Shown: positions 1 to 8,795, numbered from the stretch's first letter. The stretch: DNA of 41,124 bases from Actinomycetes bacterium (GCA_023386365.1 JAEWJX010000043.1:1-41124); one strand, 5' to 3'. Numbers and translations are program-made. The notes: a model not told the origin generated them from the sequence alone.

Positions 1-20
1 GCGGGGGCCCCCCGATTCGA

Positions 21-1364
21 CTAGCCGTCGATGAGCGCCTGGGCGTCCTTGTCGGCCTGCGTGAGCAGCGCGTCGATGTCGGCGTTCTTGTCGGTCAGGA
101 CCGCCTGCACCACCGAGTCGAGGAGCGCGTAGATCTCCTGCGTGTGGCTCTTCGGCTCGCCCACCGGGGTCTGCTCGAAGATGCCGCTGATGAAGCCCTC
201 CATCTGGTCGCGCGGCACGTTCACGTACGGCTCGATCCAGGTGAGCGACTCCTCGTAGGTGGCCTGGTCGAGCACCGGCAGCACCGGGGTGCCGACAGCC
301 TGACCCGACTCGGACAGCGCCTTCGCGTCCGCGACAGCCGCATCCTCGTTGAGGAGCTTCTGCATGTAGTACCAGTCGACCCACTTCACGGCCGCAGCCT
401 TCGTGGTGTCGTCGAGGCTCGGCGGGAGCACGGCGATGTCGCCGCCACCCAGCACCTGGCCGCCATCCTCCATGGGGATGGTGGTCAGACCGTAGACGGC
501 CGGGTCGAGCGAGAAGTCCCGCACGAGAGCCGTGTACAGGTCGGAGCCCGAGGTGTACATGCCGATGTTGCCGGCCGCGAACTCCTGGTTGATCGAACCC
601 CAGTCGAGGAGGAAGTTGTCGCCCATCGAGTTGTCGTCCCAGCGCAGGCTCTGGAAGTACTCCAGGGTGGCCTTCGTGCCGGGGTTGTTGATGGTCGACT
701 TGCCGTCATCCGACTGCAGGAATCCGCCGCGCGACGCCGACTGCGCCGTCAGCTGCCACCCACCCGTGTTGTTCTGGGTCATGGTGGCGTAGCCGGCCTT
801 GCCGGTGGCCTCCGAGATCTGCTTCGCGTACTCGCGCACCTCGTCCCAGGTGGTGGGCGGCGAGTTCGGGTCGAGGCCCGCCTGCTCGAACAGTTCACGG
901 TTGTACTGCAGACCGAGCGCGTACGCCTGGCGCGGGAAACCGTAGATGTCGCCCGCGTCATCCTTGACGGCGTCGAGGATGATCGGGTTGAACTTGTCGG
1001 CGTAGCCGAGCTCGGTGACCTCCTTGGTCACGTTCGCCAGCTGGCCGTTCTCGAGCAGGGTCTTCGCGTCCGTGAACGGGACGGTGAAGACGTCCGGCAG
1101 GCTGCCGGCGGCGAGCTGGGCGGTGAAGGTCGGGCCCTCCCACTCGTACTCGACGCCGATGATGTCGATGTCGGGGTACTTCTTCTCGAACTGCTCCTCC
1201 TGCGTCGCGAACGCGTCGTAGGCGGCCTGGTCGGCTCCCGGCGGGAAGGTCGCGACACGCAGCTCGGTCTTGCCGGAGTCGGAACCTCCGGCGCTGCAGG
1301 CGGCGAGCGACGCGACAGTCGCGAACGCCGCGGCGATCGCGATCACCTTGGTGGGTGACTTCAT
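21..1364 (-). CDS. ABC sugar-binding lipoprotein (extracellular solute-binding protein)
   Basis: Predicted 447-aa lipid-anchored receptor that delivers a sugar to an ABC importer. The N-terminus reads MKSPTKVIAIAAAFATVASLAAC, a short charged region, a hydrophobic stretch and the lipobox LAAC. The mature part has the usual family-1 solute-binding pattern, for example FTAQLAAGSLPDVF and a TTWDEVREYAKQI segment, and normal length. I chose ATG at 1364 because AAAGG lies 7 nt upstream; ATGs at 1379 and 1430 are also open but would put extra residues before the signal peptide. It follows the GH13 glucosidase gene by 44 nt on the same strand, so it is probably in the same operon, and an alpha-glucoside or maltodextrin is the likely ligand (inference). 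No permeases are visible; if present they lie left of the window. Confidence 0.9.
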   Translation of the reverse strand: MKSPTKVIAIAAAFATVASLAACSAGGSDSGKTELRVATFPPGADQAAYDAFATQEEQFEKKYPDIDIIGVEYEWEGPTFTAQLAAGSLPDVFTVPFTDAKTLLENGQLANVTKEVTELGYADKFNPIILDAVKDDAGDIYGFPRQAYALGLQYNRELFEQAGLDPNSPPTTWDEVREYAKQISEATGKAGYATMTQNNTGGWQLTAQSASRGGFLQSDDGKSTINNPGTKATLEYFQSLRWDDNSMGDNFLLDWGSINQEFAAGNIGMYTSGSDLYTALVRDFSLDPAVYGLTTIPMEDGGQVLGGGDIAVLPPSLDDTTKAAAVKWVDWYYMQKLLNEDAAVADAKALSESGQAVGTPVLPVLDQATYEESLTWIEPYVNVPRDQMEGFISGIFEQTPVGEPKSHTQEIYALLDSVVQAVLTDKNADIDALLTQADKDAQALIDG

Positions 1365-1408
1365 TGTCTTGCCTTTCATGGTTGGGATGGTGTTGGGGTT
1401 TCTCCGGG

Positions 1409-3094
1409 CTAGTGCTGTGGTCGTAGCCACGCCGTGGAGTCGGTGGGGAGGACGCCGTCGACGACCTCGGTGGAGGCGAGGAGCACCTCGCGGTGGGGCG
1501 GCAGCACGACGGGTGCGCCGAACGCGGTGACCGAGATGAAGTCGTCACCGCGGCGGAAGGCGAGCGCCGCGGGCCCCAGGTCGAGCCACGCGATGGGGCC
1601 GTCGCCGAGCGCCGCATCCTGCTTGCGGATGGCGAGGGCCGCCTTGTAGAGGTTCAGCATGCTGCCCGGGTCGTGCTCTTCGGCGTCGACCGTGTACAGC
1701 GCCCACTGCCGCGGCTGCGGCAGCCAGGGGCGCCCGGGGGCGTGCGGGGAGCTGAAGCCGTACGGGGCTCTTGTGCCGCTCCACGGAAGCGGCACACGGC
1801 ATCCGTCGCGGCCCGGGTCGATGCCGCCGGAGCGGTAGTGCATCGGGTCCTGCAGCAGTTCGAGGGGGATGTCCTCCGCCTCCGGCAGGCCCAGCTCGTC
1901 GCCCTGGTAGATGTACAGGCTGCCGGGGAGCGCCGCCGTGAGGAGCGCGGCGGCGCGGGCGCGCCTGGTGCCGAGCGCCAGATCGGTGGGGGTGCCGAAG
2001 CGCTTCGCGAGGAACGCGAACGAACTGTCGTCACGGCCGTAGCGGGTGACCGGACGAGTGACGTCGTGGTTCGACAGCACCCAGGTAGAGGGCGCGCCGA
2101 CCGGGCGGTGCGCATCCAGCGTCATGTCGATCGACTCGCGCAGCTGGGCCGCATCCCACGGACGCGCCAGGAAGTCGAAGTTGAACGCCGTGTGCATCTC
2201 ATCCGGCCGCAGGTACTTCACGAACCGGTCGATCTCGGGCAGCCAGATCTCCCCCACCAGCACCCGGGTGCCCGGGTAGCTGTCGGCGACACTGCGCCAC
2301 CCGCGGTACACGTCGTGCAGCTCGTCGCGGTCCTGCGTGGGGTGCTCGCCGGGGCCTGGGTGGTCGGGCACCTCGCCCAGCTCCGGGTCCTTGATGAGGA
2401 GAGCGGCCGAGTCGATGCGCACACCGGCGACACCACGGTCGAACCAGAACCGCAGGATGTCCTCGTGCTCGCGCACCACATCCGGGTGGTTCCAGTTGAG
2501 GTCGGGCTGCTTCGCGTCGAACAGGTGCAGGTACCACTGACCGGGCGTGCCGTCGGGGTTCGTGGTGCGGGTCCACGTCTCGCCCGCGAACGGCGACACC
2601 CACCTCGTGGGCAGGTCTTCGGAGTCGACGAACCAGAAACGTTCCCGCTCCGGGCTGCCGGGGCCGGCAGCGAGCGCCGCCTGGAACCACGGGTGCTGGT
2701 CGGAGACATGGTTCGGCACGATGTCGACGATCGTGCGGATGCCGAGGTCGAGTGCCTCCCGGATCAGCAGCTCCGCCTCGGCGAGGGTGCCGAAGTCGGG
2801 GTGGATGGCGCGGTAGTCGCTCACGTCGTAGCCGCCGTCGGCGAGCGGGCTCGCATACCAGGGGGTGAACCAGATCGCGTCGACGCCCAGGTCGCGCAGG
2901 TAGCCGAGACGGCTGCGCACCCCCGCCAGGTCGCCGGTGCCGTCGCCGTTGCCGTCCGCGAAGCTGCGCGGGTAGATCTGGTAGATCACGGCGGAACGCC
3001 ACCAGTCCGGGTCGTCGGTGGCCGGTGCGGGCGCGTGGCCGCGGGCTGCCGACGCGGATGCCGGATCGGTGATCGGCAGGAGGCTCGCGTCCAC
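1409..3094 (-). CDS. Glycoside hydrolase family 13 alpha-glucosidase
   Basis: Predicted 561-aa cytoplasmic enzyme that releases glucose from alpha-glucosides or malto-oligosaccharides. GH13 landmarks, counted from the GTG start: IYQIYPRSFADGNGDGTGD near 37-55, DIVPNH 124-129, the nucleophile Asp228 in GVRIDSA, the acid/base Glu282 in VGEIW, and Asp344 in SNHDV. No signal peptide is seen. GTG at 3094 is chosen because AAAAGGA stands 6-7 nt before it; the frame is open to 3175, but those extra codons cover the promoter. A -35 TTGCGT (3170-3175) and -10 TACATT (3147-3152) with a 17-nt spacer lie upstream, overlapped by GCAAG repeats, so the LacI regulator at 3242-4249 is the likely controller. 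Linkage preference (alpha-1,4 or alpha-1,6) cannot be decided by reading. Confidence 0.93.
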   Translation of the reverse strand: MDASLLPITDPASASAARGHAPAPATDDPDWWRSAVIYQIYPRSFADGNGDGTGDLAGVRSRLGYLRDLGVDAIWFTPWYASPLADGGYDVSDYRAIHPDFGTLAEAELLIREALDLGIRTIVDIVPNHVSDQHPWFQAALAAGPGSPERERFWFVDSEDLPTRWVSPFAGETWTRTTNPDGTPGQWYLHLFDAKQPDLNWNHPDVVREHEDILRFWFDRGVAGVRIDSAALLIKDPELGEVPDHPGPGEHPTQDRDELHDVYRGWRSVADSYPGTRVLVGEIWLPEIDRFVKYLRPDEMHTAFNFDFLARPWDAAQLRESIDMTLDAHRPVGAPSTWVLSNHDVTRPVTRYGRDDSSFAFLAKRFGTPTDLALGTRRARAAALLTAALPGSLYIYQGDELGLPEAEDIPLELLQDPMHYRSGGIDPGRDGCRVPLPWSGTRAPYGFSSPHAPGRPWLPQPRQWALYTVDAEEHDPGSMLNLYKAALAIRKQDAALGDGPIAWLDLGPAALAFRRGDDFISVTAFGAPVVLPPHREVLLASTEVVDGVLPTDSTAWLRPQH

Positions 3095-3146
3095 GCGGGG
3101 TCCTTTTCGGGTCGTTCGCGACGCCCCAGTCGGCGTCGACACCCCG

Positions 3147-3175
3147 AATGTATGAAACCCGACAGATTGACGCAA
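3147..3175 (-). promoter_or_regulatory. Promoter of the GH13 gene
   Basis: On the minus strand a -35 hexamer TTGCGT (3170-3175) and a -10 TACATT (3147-3152) are separated by 17 nt, about 50 nt before the GTG start. The -35 is itself part of a CTTGCG repeat, so a LacI-family protein bound there would block RNA polymerase. Confidence 0.6.
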
Positions 3176-3189
3176 GAACTAAACAAGTT

Positions 3190-3202
3190 GCAAGAAACTT
3201 GC
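3190..3202. promoter_or_regulatory. Operator for LacI-type regulator (GCAAG palindrome)
   Basis: Perfect inverted repeat GCAAG-AAA-CTTGC just upstream of the GH13 -35 box. Related half-sites recur at 3171-3175 (CGCAAG), at 3208-3213 (CTTGCA) and in front of the regulator gene (GCAAG at 4273-4277, followed by TTGC at 4281-4284). Repeats of TTGCAAG type are known for actinobacterial MalR-like repressors; the pairing with this regulator is inference. Confidence 0.6.
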
Positions 3203-3241
3203 CGCGGCTTGCAGTCTGTGCCCTCGCCGGGCGGGTCGCCG

Positions 3242-4249
3242 CTACCGCCGCGCCGGCCCCGTCGACCCGCGCACCACGAGCTCCGGCTCGAACAGGTACT
3301 CCTCCGTCGCGGGCCGCCCGCCCTGCAGTTGGGCGACGAGCAGTTCGATCACGAGGCGCCCCATCGGTTCGATCGGTTGGCGCACGGTGGTGAGGGGCGG
3401 GTCGATGGCGTTCATGAGGGCGGAGTCGTCGAAGCCGACGACCGACACATCCCCCGGCACCGTCTTGCCCGCCCGGCGGACGGCGCGGATGGCGCCGAGG
3501 GCGAGCGGGTCGGATGCGCAGAGGATGCCGGTGGCTCCCGCCTGCACGAGACGGGCGGCGGCCGCCTGCCCCGCTTCGAGGCTGTAGTGGGAGTGGGCGA
3601 CGAGTGTCTCGTCGAGCTCGCCGCCTTCGCGGGCGGCGAGGCGTTTCGCGGCCTCGAGTTTGCGCTGCGACGGCACGTGGTCGAGGGGGCCGAGCACCAG
3701 TCCGATGCGTTCGTGGCCGAGCTGGCGCAGGTGGTTCCAGCCGAGTTCGACGGCCACCTGGTCGTCGGTGGAGACGGTGGGGAACTCGAGTTCGTCGAGG
3801 CGCGCGTTCACCAGCACGGTGGGGATGCCGAGGTCGGCGAGGCGTTCGTAGTGCTCGTGCGGGGCGTCGGCCTGCGAGTACTGGCCGCCGACGAACACCA
3901 CCCCGGAGACCCGCTGTTCGAGCAGCAGTTCGATGTAGTCGGCTTCACTGATGCCGCCCGCGGTCTGGGTGCAGAGCACCGGCGTGTAGCCCTGCTGCAC
4001 GAGCCCGCCGCCGACGAGCTCACCGAACGCGGGGAAGATCGGGTTGGTGAGTTCGGGGAGGAACAGCCCCACGAGGCGGGCGCGTTCCCCGCGCAGTTTG
4101 CTGGGCCGTTCGTAGCCGAGCACGTCGAGCGCGGTGAGCACCGCCTGGCGGGTGCTCTCGCTGACGCCCGGCTTCCCGTTCAGCACGCGGCTGACGGTGG
4201 CTTCGCTGACTCCGACCTTCTTGGCGACTTCGGCAAGACGACTCGACAT
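3242..4249 (-). CDS. LacI-family transcriptional regulator of the alpha-glucoside locus
   Basis: Predicted 335-aa repressor. An N-terminal LacI helix-turn-helix (RLAEVAKKVGVSEATVSRVLNG, residues about 4-25) is followed by a periplasmic-binding-protein-like sensor domain with GFDDSALMNAIDPPLTTVRQP near the C-terminus. Full family length. ATG at 4249 is preceded by no clear SD; instead TAGAGT (4257-4262 on the plus-strand numbering) lies exactly 7 nt before it, so the mRNA is probably leaderless. GCAAG half-sites at 4273-4284 sit just upstream of that -10, suggesting autoregulation. It lies about 150 nt upstream of the GH13 gene on the same strand with its own promoter between them. The effector is probably an alpha-glucoside or glucose derivative (inference from neighbours). 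Confidence 0.92.
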   Translation of the reverse strand: MSSRLAEVAKKVGVSEATVSRVLNGKPGVSESTRQAVLTALDVLGYERPSKLRGERARLVGLFLPELTNPIFPAFGELVGGGLVQQGYTPVLCTQTAGGISEADYIELLLEQRVSGVVFVGGQYSQADAPHEHYERLADLGIPTVLVNARLDELEFPTVSTDDQVAVELGWNHLRQLGHERIGLVLGPLDHVPSQRKLEAAKRLAAREGGELDETLVAHSHYSLEAGQAAAARLVQAGATGILCASDPLALGAIRAVRRAGKTVPGDVSVVGFDDSALMNAIDPPLTTVRQPIEPMGRLVIELLVAQLQGGRPATEEYLFEPELVVRGSTGPARR

Positions 4250-4316
4250 GTCCGGAACTCTACGCAATCCACGCAAGTTTTTGCAGTCCCGCTTCGATCT
4301 GACCGCTCTCCGACCC

Positions 4317-4415
4317 CACACGTCCCCCGAACGTGTGTCAGATCGTTACCTAGCTGGAGCCATCCACGTTCGGATCCGGTTGCAATCGGGTCCGAATCCC
4401 GCGATCTGGGTCCGA
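4317..4415. promoter_or_regulatory. Inverted and direct repeats in the lacI/ubiA divergent region
   Basis: Between the divergent starts at 4249 and 4444 there are two inverted repeats: CACACGT (4317-4323) with ACGTGTG (4331-4337), spacer 7; and TTCGGATCC (4369-4377) with GGGTCCGAA (4388-4396), one mismatch. The octamer GGGTCCGA recurs at 4408-4415, 20 nt after its first copy, which is about two helical turns. They look like regulator sites, but no regulator can be assigned. Confidence 0.35.
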
Positions 4416-4443
4416 TCGGATGCGGCGACGCTAGCGTGAGCGG

Positions 4444-5259
4444 ATGAGCCGCATCCGCTGGGTCGCCGCGTCGACGCATCCGGGGCCCGCGCTCGCCGTC
4501 ACCGCCATCACCGGCGGACTGGCGATCGCGTACGGGCTCGAATGGTGGCGGGTGCTGCTGGTGACCGCCGCGATGCTCGCCGACCAGCTGTCGGTGGGGC
4601 TGTCGAACGACTGGATCGACGCCGACCGCGACCGGGCCGTCGGCCGCACCGACAAACCTGTCGCCCGCGGCGACGTGTCGAAGTCCCTCGCCCGCACGCT
4701 CGCCTTCGCCCTCGCCGCGCTCGCGCTCGCGCTCACCATACCCCTCGGGTGGCAGGCGCTCCTCGTGCACGCGGTGGTGCTGGGCAGCGCGTGGAGCTAC
4801 AACGCCGGACTCAAGAACTCGGTGCTCTCCCCCCTTCCCTACCTGGTCAGCTTCGGGCTGCTGCCCGCGCTCGTCACCGTCTCGGACGCCGACCCGTTCT
4901 GGCCGAGCGGGTGGGTGATCGCCGCCGGTTCGCTGCTCGGCCTCGCCGCCCACTTCGCCAACGTGCTGCCCGACCTCGACGACGACCGCGCCACCGGCAT
5001 CCAGGGCCTCGGGCATCGGATCGGGGGGCGCGCATCCGCGGTGCTCGCGTTCGTGGCGCTCGGGGCGGCGAGCGTGTCGCTGGCGGTCGCGCTCGCGTTC
5101 TCGCCCGTCGCGCTCGTCGGGCTGACGGTGGGTGTCGCCATCGCCGCGTGGGGGCTGGTGCTGGCGTTGCGGGGGCGCATGGGCCGGATGCTGTTCCGCC
5201 TGGTGATCGCCGGTGCGCTCGTGGATGTGGTGCTGCTGGTGGTGGCGGCGCTCGGCTGA
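4444..5259 (+). CDS. UbiA-family prenyltransferase-like membrane protein
   Basis: Predicted 271-aa polytopic membrane protein of the UbiA superfamily, which moves prenyl chains onto small aromatic or polar acceptors. The two Asp-rich Mg-diphosphate motifs are present: NDWIDADRD (55-63) and DLDDDRATG (177-185). Around eight hydrophobic segments are visible. The acceptor (a quinone or another small molecule) cannot be told from sequence. The ATG has no SD; TAGCGT at 4432-4437 lies 6 nt before it, so the transcript is likely leaderless. Divergent from the LacI gene, with possible operator repeats between. A long frame open on the opposite strand here is a GC-rich shadow. Confidence 0.85.
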   Translation: MSRIRWVAASTHPGPALAVTAITGGLAIAYGLEWWRVLLVTAAMLADQLSVGLSNDWIDADRDRAVGRTDKPVARGDVSKSLARTLAFALAALALALTIPLGWQALLVHAVVLGSAWSYNAGLKNSVLSPLPYLVSFGLLPALVTVSDADPFWPSGWVIAAGSLLGLAAHFANVLPDLDDDRATGIQGLGHRIGGRASAVLAFVALGAASVSLAVALAFSPVALVGLTVGVAIAAWGLVLALRGRMGRMLFRLVIAGALVDVVLLVVAALG

Positions 5260-5315
5260 GCGCCCCCTGTGGATAAACGCCGACACCGCGTCGACGCTTT
5301 CCCTAGGGTGACCGG

Positions 5316-5822
5316 ATGTCCGCACGCACTCGCGTCGTCTCCGTCCTCGCCGTCGCCGCCCTTCTGACCGGGTGCGCTTCCGCGCCCGGCCGGTACAACC
5401 CCTCGTCGACCACCGGATCCGACCAGCTCACGGAGGCCGATGCCACCTACGCCAAGAACGCCTACGCGGTCTACCTCGCCACATCCGACGGCCTCTACAC
5501 CGACCAGACCCTTCCGTACGAGCAGCTGAAGCCTCTCGTCTCCGCCGAACTGTTCGACGACTTCGTGGCCGAACTCGAGCAGTTTCGCGAGGAGGGGTCG
5601 CACACCAGTGGCGCATCCCACATCGTCGACATCGAGGCGGCGAGCCTCGACGAGAGTCGCGTCGAGGTCACCGGTTGCATCGACGCGAGCGGGGTGACCG
5701 TCGACGAGTCAGGGCTGAGGATCGTCACCCGCGGCGGAACCCACGGATTCGTGGCGGTGCTCGAGCGAACGGACGACTGGTTCATCGCCGTCTCCGACGA
5801 ACGCATCGCCGCCGAATGCTGA
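5316..5822 (+). CDS. Small lipoprotein of unknown function
   Basis: Predicted 168-aa secreted lipoprotein. The N-terminus MSARTRVVSVLAVAALLTGC carries a signal peptide and lipobox LTGC, so the mature protein starts at Cys20. The mature region has an acidic alpha/beta pattern, and its C-terminal half (IEAASLDESRVEVTGCIDASGVTV, then GFVAVLERTDDWFIAVSDE) resembles small NTF2-like lipoproteins of actinobacteria; this is a weak resemblance only. ATG 5316 lies 6 nt after TAGGGT (5304-5309), again a leaderless arrangement. It starts 56 nt after the prenyltransferase gene but has its own promoter. It converges on the exporter gene with a 33-nt gap. Confidence 0.8.
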   Translation: MSARTRVVSVLAVAALLTGCASAPGRYNPSSTTGSDQLTEADATYAKNAYAVYLATSDGLYTDQTLPYEQLKPLVSAELFDDFVAELEQFREEGSHTSGASHIVDIEAASLDESRVEVTGCIDASGVTVDESGLRIVTRGGTHGFVAVLERTDDWFIAVSDERIAAEC

Positions 5823-5855
5823 CGGCGGTGCGCCCGGTGGCGAGTTCGGTGAGCC

Positions 5856-7232
5856 TCAGAGGTCGGGGGTGACCGGCACCGGGCGCCGGATGCCAATCCA
5901 CGACACCACGCCACCGGCCAGCAGCAGGGCGGCGATCACCCAGAGGGAGCGGTGGAAGCCGGCGAGGTCGAGCGCGCCGCCCGTGATGACACCCAGCATG
6001 GCGACGGCGAGCAGCCCCGCGATCCGGGCGACCGCGTTGTTCACCGCCGACGCGATACCCGAATGCGTCGACGCGACCGACCCGAGGATCGCCGCGGTCA
6101 GCGGCGACACGGTGGCCACCAGCCCCACGCCGAACAACAGGATGCCGGGCAGCAGCTGCGTCCAATAGTTGAACGGCTCGCCCACCATCATCATCAGCAC
6201 CGACGCGACCGCCATCACCAGTGGGCCCACCGTCATGAAGATGCGGGGACCGAAACGGCCGGCGAGTGACCCCGCCCACGACGAACCGATCGTCATGAGG
6301 ATCGAGATCGGCAGGCTCGCGAGCCCCGCCAAGGTCGCCGGCAGCCCCGCGCCCTCCTGCAGGTACACGCCGATCACGAACGAGTTCAACCCGAGCGCGC
6401 CGTAGACGAAGAAGGTGGCCAGGTTGCCCCACCCGAAGTTGCGGATGCGGTACAGCCCGAGCGGCATCATCGGTTGCGCGGCGAACCGCTGCCGCACCAG
6501 GAACCCGGCGAACGCCAGCGCCCCACCGATGCCCGCGACCACCACCCACACATCCCATCCGAGCCGCGGCTGCTCGATGAGCGCGAACACGATGCCGCCG
6601 AGGCCCACCGCGCACAGCAGCGCCCCCGGCACGTCGATCGTCGCCCCCGGCTTGCGGATGTCGCGCTGGCCGAGGCGCATCAGCATCCAGAACACGATCG
6701 CGATGGGCACCACGTTGATCACGAACGCCCATCGCCACGACAGGAAGTCGACGAACAGACCGCCCACGAGCGGCCCCGCGAGCAGTGCCGCCGAGGTGAG
6801 CGCCGTCCAGGTGCCGATCGCCTTCGCCTGCAGCGCACCCGAGAAGTTGGCCGTGATGAGGGCCAGCGAACTCGGCACCAGCAGCGCGCCGCCCACGCCC
6901 TGCACGCCGCGGGCGAGGATCAGCACCAGCGGGTCGGGGGCCAGCGCGATCGCCAGCGACGCGACCCCGAAGATCGCCAAGCCCACCCGCAGCACCCGGA
7001 TGCGTCCATAGACGTCGCTCACCGCACCCGCCACCAGGATCAGCGACCCGAGCGTCAGCAGGTACGCGTCGACGATCCACTGCTGCGCCGCCAGCCCGCC
7101 GCCCAGCTCCTCCTCGATCGCCGGCAACGCCACATTCACTACCGTGCCGTCGAGGAACGCCACCACGGAGGCCAGCACCGCGATCCCCAGCACCAGCCGC
7201 TGTTCGCGGGTCATCGTGTTCTCGCCCGTCAT
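5856..7232 (-). CDS. DHA2-type MFS exporter (EmrB/QacA-like)
   Basis: Predicted 458-aa inner-membrane drug/proton antiporter. Helix 1 carries LDGTVVNVALPAIEEEL, the signature of the 14-helix DHA2 family, and helix 2 is followed by VSDVYGRIRVLRVG (motif A variant). Hydrophobic segments continue to the end and agree with 12-14 helices. ATG at 7232 overlaps the upstream hydrolase stop as ATGA, indicating translational coupling; a second ATG at 7214 has a GGCGAGAA sequence before it and is a possible alternative. Third gene of a three-gene operon with two alpha/beta hydrolases. The substrate is unknown, and nothing else here points to antibiotic resistance. Confidence 0.9.
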   Translation of the reverse strand: MTGENTMTREQRLVLGIAVLASVVAFLDGTVVNVALPAIEEELGGGLAAQQWIVDAYLLTLGSLILVAGAVSDVYGRIRVLRVGLAIFGVASLAIALAPDPLVLILARGVQGVGGALLVPSSLALITANFSGALQAKAIGTWTALTSAALLAGPLVGGLFVDFLSWRWAFVINVVPIAIVFWMLMRLGQRDIRKPGATIDVPGALLCAVGLGGIVFALIEQPRLGWDVWVVVAGIGGALAFAGFLVRQRFAAQPMMPLGLYRIRNFGWGNLATFFVYGALGLNSFVIGVYLQEGAGLPATLAGLASLPISILMTIGSSWAGSLAGRFGPRIFMTVGPLVMAVASVLMMMVGEPFNYWTQLLPGILLFGVGLVATVSPLTAAILGSVASTHSGIASAVNNAVARIAGLLAVAMLGVITGGALDLAGFHRSLWVIAALLLAGGVVSWIGIRRPVPVTPDL

Positions 7233-7921
7233 GCCGGCAGAGGGCTCTCGATCTCGTCGATCACTAACTGCGGCAGATCGGGGTGCAGCAGGATGCGGAA
7301 ATGCCCGACCACCGGCAGTTTCACCGTGCGGGCGCCCTCGAGGGTGGCGCCGTCGGGGATGTGCGGATCCCAGCTGGGTTCGATCGAGATGATGCGGGAG
7401 TTGACCGTCTGCACGGCCACCAACTTCGAGATGGTGGGGTCGTCGGGGCGGAACTCCCGCACCGCCGCCGGGATCGTGAGCCGCGCCATCCGGGTGCCGC
7501 TGAACGGCGACGCGATCGCCACCACCCGGTCGATGCGGCGGTCGGTGTCTTCGATCGCCAGCAGATGCTTGCCGATGATGCCGCCCTTCGAATGGGCGAC
7601 GATCGCGAACCCGGTGAGATCCAGTTCGAGGATGCGTTTCCACACCAGCTGCGCGGATGCGGGGATCGGGCGGTGGTTGATGCCGAGCACCGACATGACG
7701 TGCACCGGATGGCCGGCCGCGCTGAGGGCGTCGGCCACCGGCCGCAGGTAGTGCCACGTCTCGTACACACCCGGCAGGATCACCACCGGCATCTTCTCGC
7801 CGTCGGCGTAGCCGGCCGGGCACGGCCAGTCGCGCAGCGCCCGAGCGCGGAAACGCATGGCGTTCGGGAAGTCGCCGACGATCGTCGCGATGTGGCGGGG
7901 CCACGAGCGCTGCTGCGTCAT
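7229..7921 (-). CDS. Alpha/beta hydrolase (lipase-like)
   Basis: Predicted 230-aa hydrolase. It has the nucleophile elbow AHSKGG with the catalytic Ser, the preceding strand PVVILPGVYETWHYLRPVADAL (oxyanion-hole region), and a final GHFRIL with a candidate catalytic His. There is no signal peptide. The pattern resembles small esterases/lipases of the PGAP1-like or triacylglycerol lipase type; the substrate is unknown. ATG 7921 has GGGAGG 5 nt upstream. It follows the second hydrolase gene by 20 nt and overlaps the exporter by 4 nt. The same frame is open further upstream, but that stretch lies inside the neighbouring gene. Confidence 0.85.
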   Translation of the reverse strand: MTQQRSWPRHIATIVGDFPNAMRFRARALRDWPCPAGYADGEKMPVVILPGVYETWHYLRPVADALSAAGHPVHVMSVLGINHRPIPASAQLVWKRILELDLTGFAIVAHSKGGIIGKHLLAIEDTDRRIDRVVAIASPFSGTRMARLTIPAAVREFRPDDPTISKLVAVQTVNSRIISIEPSWDPHIPDGATLEGARTVKLPVVGHFRILLHPDLPQLVIDEIESPLPA

Positions 7922-7941
7922 CCGAACCTCCCGAACCGAGG

Positions 7942-8730
7942 CTAGCCCTCGCCGGCGACGGCGTGCTGGACGATCACGTCGGCCACCGCATCCGGGTCCG
8001 TGTACATCACCACATGCGGGCCGAGCACCTCGACGAACGGGGCACCCGCGCGGTCGGCGAGCAGCTGCGCCCACCCCCGCGAGACGAGCACATCGCCGCT
8101 GCCTCGTATCACCAACAGGCGGCCCGGCACATCGTGGATGCGGGTGTCGAGGCTGTCGTCGAGCACCAGCGGGAACTGCTTCAACAGGTACGGCAACCCG
8201 GTGCGCAGCAGGTAGTCGGTGAACGCGATCCAACTGACCTGGGGCGGCTCGCGGAACACGTCGTGCAGAAGCCCGCCGATGGCGCGCGGGGCGGTGCGGC
8301 GCTCCGGCTCCAGGGTGGGCGCCATCAGCACCAGGTGACCGGCGAGCCCCGGATGGCGCTGCGCGAGAGTCGCGATCACCTGCGAACCCATCGAATGCCC
8401 CACCAGCACCACATCGGTGAGCCCCTCCTCACGGATGAACCGCGCCACCACATCCGCGTGATCCTCGAGGCTGATCGGGGTGGACGGGTTCGGGGCCGAA
8501 CCGTAGCCCGGCAGATCGACGAGGAACACCGAACCGGCGCGGCAGAGACGGATGCCGACCGGGCGGAAATACCGCGACGAGACACCCAGCCCGTGCACCA
8601 TGACGAACGCCGGACCATCCGTACGCCCCGCCGGCAGACGCGTCACCGCCACCGTGTACTTCTCGTGCACCTCACGACGGGTCACGAAAAGGGTGCCGCG
8701 AAAGCGTCGAGTGCGTTCGCGGAGAGTCAC
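7942..8730 (-). CDS. Alpha/beta hydrolase
   Basis: Predicted 262-aa hydrolase. VMVHGLG gives the oxyanion loop, VGHSMGSQ the nucleophile elbow with Ser, and LVIRGSGDVLV with VLGPHVVMY the candidate acid and His positions. It looks like the MhpC/epoxide-hydrolase-like group. I start it at GTG 8730, since TACGCT (8737-8742) lies exactly 6 nt upstream, a leaderless arrangement. The longer ATG start at 8793 would translate the intergenic repeat and is rejected. It heads the operon with the second hydrolase and the exporter. Role unknown; perhaps modification of a compound that the exporter then removes (inference). Confidence 0.85.
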   Translation of the reverse strand: MTLRERTRRFRGTLFVTRREVHEKYTVAVTRLPAGRTDGPAFVMVHGLGVSSRYFRPVGIRLCRAGSVFLVDLPGYGSAPNPSTPISLEDHADVVARFIREEGLTDVVLVGHSMGSQVIATLAQRHPGLAGHLVLMAPTLEPERRTAPRAIGGLLHDVFREPPQVSWIAFTDYLLRTGLPYLLKQFPLVLDDSLDTRIHDVPGRLLVIRGSGDVLVSRGWAQLLADRAGAPFVEVLGPHVVMYTDPDAVADVIVQHAVAGEG

Positions 8731-8754
8731 GCTCCGAGCGTACGGGGCAGGCGG

Positions 8755-8795
8755 GGTTTCGATACGCGGCGCCCTTCGGGCGTCGCTACTCAACC
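8755..8795. repeat. Intergenic hairpin repeat, copy 1
   Basis: Begins GGTTTCGATACGCGGCG and ends GTCGCTACTCAACC, with a central CGCCCTTCGGGCG hairpin. In copies 1 and 2 the similarity continues 12 nt beyond the core as AGCGGGGGTGGC. It supplies the stop codon and last four sense codons of the VOC gene. Confidence 0.8.

Noticed and set aside
1493..4447. A 984-codon open frame on the plus strand opposite the GH13 and LacI genes
   Set aside because: It runs antisense to two clear genes, is rich in R, V, E and G, and shows no domain; a shadow of high-GC codon bias.
5856..7904. A 682-codon frame for the exporter
   Set aside because: Its first 220 residues are the shadow of the hydrolase gene; the DHA2 protein starts at 7232.
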